From Spirochaetales bacterium (lineage in GTDB: Bacteria > Spirochaetota > Spirochaetia > DTKZ01), in NCBI GenBank assembly GCA_031274005.1, contig JAISQU010000306.1, forward strand, positions 1 to 19,376: DNA of 19,376 nt, read 5' to 3'. How positions within the stretch are numbered: position 1 is the stretch's first letter; the number at the start of each line of letters is the position of its first letter. Below the pieces are notes generated by a model. It was not told the origin of the DNA. It saw only the letters and a program-made list of their open reading frames with translations, and did not search any database. This document shows, one piece after another, positions 14,405 through 19,376 of this stretch. Made by a program: the position numbers and the translations under genes.

Positions 14405-15531
14405 AAGCTCTCCAGAATAGTTTCAAGGATTTTTCTTCGCTGCATAAACTCACGCAGACTCACGCCCCTGCCGGAAAAAAAGGCGCGTTCAATGTCCCTC
14501 CGGTCCATGCCGCAGCGTTCCGCGAGAAAAGACTCAGGAACATGGTCCCCGTCTCCCATACGCAGCCTCAGTTTTATTTCCCGTATGTAGACTTCGAGAT
14601 AACTCTCCAAAGCTCCGTATTTTTTCAGAAAACGCGCTTCGGCAAGAAAGCGCTCGCGCAGGGGTCTGCCCGGCCGCAGAACCTCCGGCTTGGGACGCCC
14701 GAAGACGGGGATTACCATCCAGAAGCCGACGACAATCAGGGTAAGGGCCGAAACAATCAGAAAAACAAGCTCGCCGTGAGACCTGATTGTACTGTAAAAG
14801 TTTTCCTGTACGCGGCCTGCGCGTATAAACAGTACGCCGGCGTTTGCGGGGTCGCGCGCGCCGGTAAGTTCCCAGGCCAGGGCGGAGTTTTTGTCTTCCT
14901 GTAAAACACGCCACATCATAAAGCGGGGAAAACCGCATACCGTTACCGAACCTTTTCCCAGCGAAACGGTAATGAGCCGGATAGTCCCGCCTGAGTCCCT
15001 GCGGCAGACCATGGCCTTGCGTTTAGGGTTTTCCTTGACGGGTTTCAGCCCCACGCTGCTGTCAAAATCAGGAAAAACCTCAGGCGAATCACCGGGCGGA
15101 CGGCTGTTCCCTGAAGCCGGCCGCGGCGTTCGAGATTGAGCTGTGCGCCGTACGCCCAGAAGCGCGAGAAAAGCCGCAAGCTCTTTGCTGCCGCCTGAGT
15201 CCCTGTCAAGAGACAGAACAAGCGAAGCTCCGCCTTCTATCCATGAAAAAAGCCCCCGGGTCTGTTTCCAGTCAATTCGCGAAGCCTCGGCAACGCAGAC
15301 AGCTTCGCCGGCGGCGGAGGGAACCGCGGCCGGCTCATCCGTCAGAACCCTGACAGGGTGGCCCGTCTTTTCAAGCCAGCGTTCCAGGGCGAGATAAGTG
15401 TTCCTCCGCGCTTCCCGCGAGGGCGGCAGCCTCTCCTGTTTGGGATAGACTTCAAAGGATTCATAAACGCCGCAGGCAATAAGCGCCAGAATCATCAGGC
15501 TGACGATGAAAACGAGGAGCCTGTTACGCAT
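14401..15531 (-). CDS. DUF4350-like membrane-anchored protein
   Basis: A 376-residue protein with an N-terminal hydrophobic anchor (4-22), an extracytoplasmic domain (about 30-250), a second helix (254-274) and a cytoplasmic helical tail. The outer domain has the DUF4350 feel: an ERLPPSREARRNTYLALERW stretch (33-52), RVLTDE (61-66) and GGASLVLSLDRD (100-111). The tail (290-376) is basic and helical. The DUF4350 assignment rests on layout and neighbours, since such proteins commonly accompany MoxR and DUF58. The frame extends upstream to 15648, but the ATG at 15531 has GGAGAA about six bases before it and overlaps the upstream stop by only eight bases. The stop overlaps the MoxR start (ATGA). 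Confidence 0.75.
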   Translation of the reverse strand: MRNRLLVFIVSLMILALIACGVYESFEVYPKQERLPPSREARRNTYLALERWLEKTGHPVRVLTDEPAAVPSAAGEAVCVAEASRIDWKQTRGLFSWIEGGASLVLSLDRDSGGSKELAAFLALLGVRRTAQSRTPRPASGNSRPPGDSPEVFPDFDSSVGLKPVKENPKRKAMVCRRDSGGTIRLITVSLGKGSVTVCGFPRFMMWRVLQEDKNSALAWELTGARDPANAGVLFIRAGRVQENFYSTIRSHGELVFLIVSALTLIVVGFWMVIPVFGRPKPEVLRPGRPLRERFLAEARFLKKYGALESYLEVYIREIKLRLRMGDGDHVPESFLAERCGMDRRDIERAFFSGRGVSLREFMQRRKILETILESL

Positions 15532-17023
15532 AAGGTTCTCCGCCGCCAAGAAGAGAGCCGCAGAACTCGAGCGCCTGTTCAAATGATCCGCCGGAGGGAG
15601 GCCTACCCGCGTAGGCGAATTGTATCCAGTCAAAAACAAGACGGGCAAAGCCGCCGGAAGAATCTTCTCCCGAATCCCGTACTATGGCGAGACAGTTATA
15701 TTCGGTGGCGTCGGGCGGGAAAACAATACCGCGGGAGGCCGTGTAGGCTGCTCTGGCGGCGCCGAGGCAAAAAGCCCAGGCTTCGCGCGCCTCACCCCGC
15801 GCGTAAAGCCCGCGCGCGCGTTCCAAAAGCTCACGCGGAGTTTGAGCCGTATCGCGGGAAAGGCCGTACATCTTTCCTGCGCGTCCCGGTCTGTATGTTC
15901 GTGATCCGCGCAGCCTGTAGCGCCGGAATATCAGAAAAAAAACCGTAATTCCTGCGCCGAGTATCAGGATAAGGCGCAGGGCATAGCCGAGAAACTCTTT
16001 GACGCGTTTGAACCGGTCCGGCAGGAGGGAAAAATCAAAGCCTTCGGTTTGTTCCTCTTTTTTAGCGGGATTTTTGAACCGTATCCCCCACCCTTCCTGA
16101 GAGCCTCCGAAATCGGGGGAAGCGAGAATTTCTTTCAAATCCGCAAGCGGTATACCGGAGAACTCCCGCGGAGGGCTTGCCGCGTCCGCCTCCTGACCCG
16201 CCGCCTTTGCGGGAGAAAGCGCGGCCAGAAGCGCGCAGAAAACAAGCGCCTTCGCGGAAAACCTCGTTTTCCTCCGGTTTTCCTCCGCGCGCACAGCCTT
16301 TCGCAGAAGAAGTTGTATATCCCAGCCCTCAACTTCTACGCGGCCGGCTACATACAGGCCAAAACCCATGCAGACAAAAAGACTTTCCAGCAGCGCGAGA
16401 TTCAAACACCAGAGCGCGAAAAGCCCCGTCCAGGCGTAAACAAAAAATTCAGAGGCATAGGAGAAAAGGTTTTCCGCTAATAATTCCGTTATAATATTCA
16501 CAAAACCCGCCTCTCCCAGCAAAACCGCGCATTCCAGGCTCAGGCCAAAAACCGTCAGAAAAAAACTAAAACCGAGCCCTCCGCCGCGTAAAAAAGAAAT
16601 CCGCCGCCGGTAATTTTTTCCCCAAAGGTTTTCCAGCGCCCGTACGGGCAGGCGCGCGGCCCGCCAGGGACTAAAACGCCGCCACAGAAGATCGCCGGGA
16701 AATCCGCGGAAAACCGTCTCCGCCAGTCCTTTCAGAAGCCGCCGCGGAGGCGAGAGCTGCTCAAAAAACCGTACGGACACAACATGAAGAGCAAGGCGAT
16801 CCCACAGGGGTTTCAGCCACCAGACAATGAGAAAACACAGGGGCGGCGAAACATCCGCGAACCACAGGGCGAGGGCAAGGGCGCACAGGGGCAGTCCGGA
16901 AAAAACCAGAAGCGGACGAAAGTTTTGCCGCCACAGAAGCACACCCGAATCAGCGGCTTCCCATCCGTTTCTGCGGCGCGGGACAAGGGCGCTCTCCGGC
17001 GAGGCCGCGGCGAAAGGCTTCAC
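15524..17023 (-). CDS. Multi-pass membrane protein with C-terminal DUF4129-like domain
   Basis: A 499-residue protein. The first half has hydrophobic segments at about 38-55, 60-72, 149-168, 196-226 and 258-275. A hydrophilic extracytoplasmic segment (276-345) is followed by a helix (346-366) and a cytoplasmic domain (about 395-490). The last part, with ELLERARGLYARGEAREAW (398-416), AARAAYT (422-428), PPDATEYN (436-443) and WIQFAYAGRPP (466-476), matches the DUF4129 pattern. The start is most likely the GTG at 17023. It overlaps the SpoIIM stop as GTGA, like the other junctions of this operon, with GGGAGG 11 bases upstream. A TTG at 17044 in the same frame has no such site. Function unknown; it presumably belongs to a membrane assembly with the MoxR/DUF58 pair. 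Confidence 0.78.
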   Translation of the reverse strand: MKPFAAASPESALVPRRRNGWEAADSGVLLWRQNFRPLLVFSGLPLCALALALWFADVSPPLCFLIVWWLKPLWDRLALHVVSVRFFEQLSPPRRLLKGLAETVFRGFPGDLLWRRFSPWRAARLPVRALENLWGKNYRRRISFLRGGGLGFSFFLTVFGLSLECAVLLGEAGFVNIITELLAENLFSYASEFFVYAWTGLFALWCLNLALLESLFVCMGFGLYVAGRVEVEGWDIQLLLRKAVRAEENRRKTRFSAKALVFCALLAALSPAKAAGQEADAASPPREFSGIPLADLKEILASPDFGGSQEGWGIRFKNPAKKEEQTEGFDFSLLPDRFKRVKEFLGYALRLILILGAGITVFFLIFRRYRLRGSRTYRPGRAGKMYGLSRDTAQTPRELLERARGLYARGEAREAWAFCLGAARAAYTASRGIVFPPDATEYNCLAIVRDSGEDSSGGFARLVFDWIQFAYAGRPPSGGSFEQALEFCGSLLGGGEPYA

Positions 17024-17982
17024 GGTTTTTTCTGCCTCCCGCAAAAAAGAAAATACCCCGCAAGCAATGTCCAGAACGCCGCGCCCGCCGCGAAATGAAC
17101 CGCGGCCCCATACTCATGGCGTGAGGACCAGAACGCTTCTATGACCGCGGCCAGAAACAGCATAAGGGCGCTTCCTGCGATAATGGGCAGGGCTGTTTTT
17201 GCCGCCCCGCGCAGGGAATCCTGCCGGGAAAGCCCCTTTGTAACAAAAAGCCTGTAGCCCAGAAGAAACCCCGCCTGGGCGCTCATGAGAATGGCGGTAA
17301 GCTCAAAACTGCTGTGCCCAATGATAAACGAAAAAAACGTCTCCGCGAAGCCCAGGTTGACAAGATGAGCGGCCGCGGCGCCAAAAAACACCGCGTTGAG
17401 GCAAAGAAAAAACAGACTCCCAAAGCCCAGAAAAACACCGCCCGCGAAGGTGCGGAAGGCCACGGAAATATTGTTATAAACATAAAAACCAAACATATCC
17501 GCGTCTGAACTGACTTCGCGGGGAACAAGATAATGGTCCGACTCCGGGTTATACATGCTCCGGAGGCTTTCGGCCTGTCCTTTGGGAAGAATGGTATAGG
17601 CGGCCTCAGGATGCAGAACGCACACACAGGCAATGAAAAAAGCCAAACCATAAAAAACCAGATGAACCGCCGCAAGCCCCTTCCACTGCGCCCGCACGGC
17701 GCGGGGAAATACTTTAAGAAGAAAATCCGCCGCGCCGCGCAAAGACCAGCCGCGCCCGCCGTAGAGAATCTGGTTTCCCGCAAGGACAAGGTTATTCAGT
17801 CTTTCTATAATAACAGGGTCAAAAGCATGGTATCGCGCGGTGTTCAGGTCCTGCGTCAGCTCACGAAAAGCGCGGGGAAACCACGCGGCGTTTTTTTTCA
17901 GTTCTTTTTTGCCGCCGCGAATCACCTGTTCAAGGCTGTTCCAGAACTCCTGCCGGCGCGCAAGAAAATTCCGCTGCGTCAC
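17020..17982 (-). CDS. Stage II sporulation protein M (SpoIIM/DUF95) family membrane protein
   Basis: A 320-residue inner-membrane protein. A soluble N-terminal helical region (1-100) begins MTQRNFLARRQEFWNSLE and includes DPVIIERLNNLV. The membrane domain has the family hallmarks: FGFYVYNNISVAFRTFAGG (164-182), a G-rich helix, then FIIGHSSFELTAILMSAQAG (219-238), where many relatives read PHGxxEL. SpoIIM relatives in non-sporulating bacteria are common in this type of operon, so the name reflects homology and not sporulation. The start is a GTG overlapping the RDD gene stop (GTGA), and its own stop overlaps the next GTG in the same way. Confidence 0.9.
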   Translation of the reverse strand: MTQRNFLARRQEFWNSLEQVIRGGKKELKKNAAWFPRAFRELTQDLNTARYHAFDPVIIERLNNLVLAGNQILYGGRGWSLRGAADFLLKVFPRAVRAQWKGLAAVHLVFYGLAFFIACVCVLHPEAAYTILPKGQAESLRSMYNPESDHYLVPREVSSDADMFGFYVYNNISVAFRTFAGGVFLGFGSLFFLCLNAVFFGAAAAHLVNLGFAETFFSFIIGHSSFELTAILMSAQAGFLLGYRLFVTKGLSRQDSLRGAAKTALPIIAGSALMLFLAAVIEAFWSSRHEYGAAVHFAAGAAFWTLLAGYFLFCGRQKKP

Positions 17983-18716
17983 GGGGCCTCTCCGCTCAGT
18001 TTACGGGCAATGCCCAGAAGATACGCGGAGGCGCCGGTATTCCCCGAAGGCCCCTCCGCTGCGGACTGTCCGCCTTTGAGCGCGCTCACATAATCCCCCG
18101 CGATTTCATCCGCCCGCGCGGGCCCCAAAAGAGGGTAACGCCGCGCGAACATCAGTATAGCCTGCCTTTCTTCCCAGGAAAGAGGCCGAGGCGGGTCCAC
18201 AACTTCGACCTGCGCTATCCGGGTCATTATCGAAGAAAGGCGGAAAACCCCGCGCCCCTCTGTATACACAACCAGGGTATCGCCCGCCCAGTCGCCTATG
18301 CGGCGAAACCCCCTGCTGAATGAGATACACAAAAGAGCAATAAGATTGAGGAACATAAAAGTATCGGCAAAGCGCAGAAGGTTTCTGATAAAAGAGGCCC
18401 CCGGAGTCACAGGCGAACCATCGCCGCGCACAACGCGGATTCCCATAAGACGCTTACCCGCGCTCTGCCCGTGAAAAGCAAGTTCGCATACCACATGATA
18501 AAACCAGTTTACGGCAAAAACAACAAGCAGGGAAATCCACGCGCCGACTATGCCCCGTGTATATATCCAGAATACCAGAAGAACGCCAAAAATCAGCCAC
18601 TCCACGGCGGTATCAATGGCATAAGCGCAGGCGCGGACCAAAAATCCCGCGGGATACAGAACAAACTCTATGCCCTCCGGCGTCTGTACACTCAAAGACG
18701 AATCTATGCTTTTCAC
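17979..18716 (-). CDS. RDD family membrane protein
   Basis: A 245-residue protein with the RDD domain at about 15-155: the first arginine in FLVRACAYAIDTAVEW (25-40) with its aspartate D35, then GQSAGKRLMGIRVVR (83-97), FIRNLLRFAD (109-118) and FRRIGDWAGDTLVVY (137-151). It has three or four hydrophobic helices and a cytoplasmic tail (160-245) that includes a helical WEERQAILMFARRYP stretch (181-195). The frame is open further upstream, but the GTG at 18716 overlaps the stop of the preceding gene as GTGA, and the family pattern starts just after it. RDD proteins are thought to act in membrane transport or complex assembly. The neighbours place this one with SpoIIM and MoxR. Confidence 0.88.
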   Translation of the reverse strand: MKSIDSSLSVQTPEGIEFVLYPAGFLVRACAYAIDTAVEWLIFGVLLVFWIYTRGIVGAWISLLVVFAVNWFYHVVCELAFHGQSAGKRLMGIRVVRGDGSPVTPGASFIRNLLRFADTFMFLNLIALLCISFSRGFRRIGDWAGDTLVVYTEGRGVFRLSSIMTRIAQVEVVDPPRPLSWEERQAILMFARRYPLLGPARADEIAGDYVSALKGGQSAAEGPSGNTGASAYLLGIARKLSGEAP

Positions 18717-19225
18717 ATGAAAGTCGTTCCCACCACCGCGAGAACACCGACAATAATCAGCACAGGGATACCAGCAAGGGAAATAATAGTCATAATTCCC
18801 ATAAACTTCCAGAAAGCCCTGTTGCTGCGAAAAGCTTCTTCCAGATCGGAATCCGCCCCTGTGCGCACATAGCCGCGTATCTTCACGCCGGTTTTGTAAA
18901 GCCACCGCGCGGGGAAAAACATAGCTACCGCGATAATGATATAGAACGCTCCCCCGAAAGCTCCCATGCCGGCAGTCACGGCAATGCCCGCTTCACTGAC
19001 CTCATGCAGCCCCAAAAACACGGCGGGCAGAAAAGCCATGAAGATTCCGCCCAAAACCATAAAACCGCATGAGATATATCCTATAATTCCCAAAAAACGC
19101 ATCCAGGGTGAGGCGTCCCTGAGATAGAAAACCATGACCTCTGTTAGTGTCCCCGTGGAAAGCGCGGGCCGTATCGCGCCGACACTGGTTTGCGGGCCCT
19201 GATACGGATTAGTGGAATCCGTCAT
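18713..19225 (-). CDS. DUF5362-like small membrane protein
   Basis: A 170-residue protein starting MTDSTNPYQGPQTS, the short polar NPY-containing head typical of DUF5362-type proteins. Hydrophobic segments lie at about 42-72, 78-104 and 140-166, with a charged loop between the last two (RGYVRTGADSDLEEAFRSN, 117-135). The ATG at 19225 has GAGGAG five bases upstream and is clearly preferable to the longer frame reaching 19372. It is the first gene of the seven-gene operon, and its stop overlaps the RDD start (GTGA). Function unknown. The family call rests on the N-terminal motif and layout and is moderately sure. Confidence 0.78.
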   Translation of the reverse strand: MTDSTNPYQGPQTSVGAIRPALSTGTLTEVMVFYLRDASPWMRFLGIIGYISCGFMVLGGIFMAFLPAVFLGLHEVSEAGIAVTAGMGAFGGAFYIIIAVAMFFPARWLYKTGVKIRGYVRTGADSDLEEAFRSNRAFWKFMGIMTIISLAGIPVLIIVGVLAVVGTTFM

Positions 19226-19290
19226 GCATACTCCTCTTCTAAAAAAATTACGAAAGCAGTATGTCACAAAAAAAGGAAAATGGGAAGCAG
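19226..19290 (-). promoter_or_regulatory. Leader and probable promoter region of the MoxR-type operon
   Basis: Between the hairpin at 19291-19322 and the first gene, the minus strand is T-rich. It contains TGACATACT, an extended -10 like element, without a convincing -35. Then come a T-run and the GAGGAG ribosome binding site. If the hairpin ends an upstream transcript, the promoter should be here. Confidence 0.25.
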
Positions 19291-19322
19291 GCGATTCCCC
19301 CCGCATTGGCGGGGGGAATCGC
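19291..19322. terminator. Perfect 14-bp hairpin upstream of the MoxR-type operon
   Basis: The arms GCGATTCCCCCCGC and GCGGGGGGAATCGC pair perfectly around a four-base loop ATTG. On the minus strand, T-rich sequence (TTTTCCTTTTTTT) begins only after a gap of about ten bases, so it is not a textbook intrinsic terminator. It may end a gene to the right of the window or form part of the operon leader. It could also be a dispersed palindromic repeat. Confidence 0.5.
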
Positions 19323-19376
19323 CCCCGGAAATTGCGGTCAAAGCCACCAGCACTCTTCCGGCTAAACAACATAATG

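Noticed and set aside
15532..15648. Longer start of the DUF4350-like gene at 15648
   Set aside because: The added residues precede a good membrane anchor and overlap the upstream gene deeply. The ATG at 15531 has a ribosome binding site and a short overlap.
19226..19372. Longer start of the DUF5362-like gene at 19372
   Set aside because: The extension is a translation of the perfect hairpin and T-rich leader. The ATG at 19225 has GAGGAG upstream and the typical NPY head.

Overview
The window is a gene-dense stretch of a bacterial chromosome, roughly half GC by eye, carrying sixteen complete genes and possibly the first codons of a seventeenth. The gene set fits a Gram-negative host-associated spirochaete of the Treponema type: a TroA/ZnuA-type metal transporter, a Cache/HPt/HD-GYP signalling operon, and a MoxR-DUF58-SpoIIM-RDD operon. 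That assignment is inferred from gene content and protein style only; there is no rRNA or marker gene. I see no tRNA, rRNA, CRISPR array, transposase, integrase or phage gene. No stretch longer than 300 bases lacks a gene.

Region 1 (about 1-3567, minus strand) is a metal-uptake operon. In transcription order it encodes a small Cys/His-rich membrane protein, a substrate-binding lipoprotein, an ABC ATPase and an ABC-3 permease. The permease carries a fused C-terminal domain resembling the C-terminal OB-fold-like domain of DUF1980/TIGR03943 proteins, with a Cys-Cys motif. The binding protein is a divergent subclass: one canonical histidine ligand position is a glycine and the usual His-rich loop is a polyglutamate tract. 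Two inverted repeats lie just upstream of the lipoprotein gene.

Region 2 (3550-5148) is a GC-rich divergent gap followed by a major facilitator transporter on the plus strand. This gene has G/T-biased third codon positions unlike its neighbours and is bracketed by a 10-bp direct repeat.

Region 3 (5150-12069, plus strand) is a compact four-gene signalling operon: a receiver/HD-GYP response regulator, a Cache-HAMP-GAF membrane sensor that has an HPt domain but no kinase, a diacylglycerol-kinase-like protein with degraded nucleotide-binding motifs, and a hybrid histidine kinase with two receiver modules, the first degenerate. Together they contain every phosphotransfer element of a His-Asp-His-Asp relay ending in a predicted cyclic-di-GMP phosphodiesterase. 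The position of the kinase-like protein inside the relay is the most unusual point.

Region 4 (12099-19225, minus strand, convergent with region 3) is a seven-gene operon in the order DUF5362-like, RDD, SpoIIM, DUF4129, DUF4350-like, MoxR ATPase, DUF58. Every junction is a start/stop overlap (GTGA, GTGA, GTGA, an 8-nt overlap, ATGA, TAATG), so the genes appear translationally coupled. This kind of cluster is widespread, and its biochemical role is not settled. A perfect 14-bp hairpin lies upstream of its first gene.
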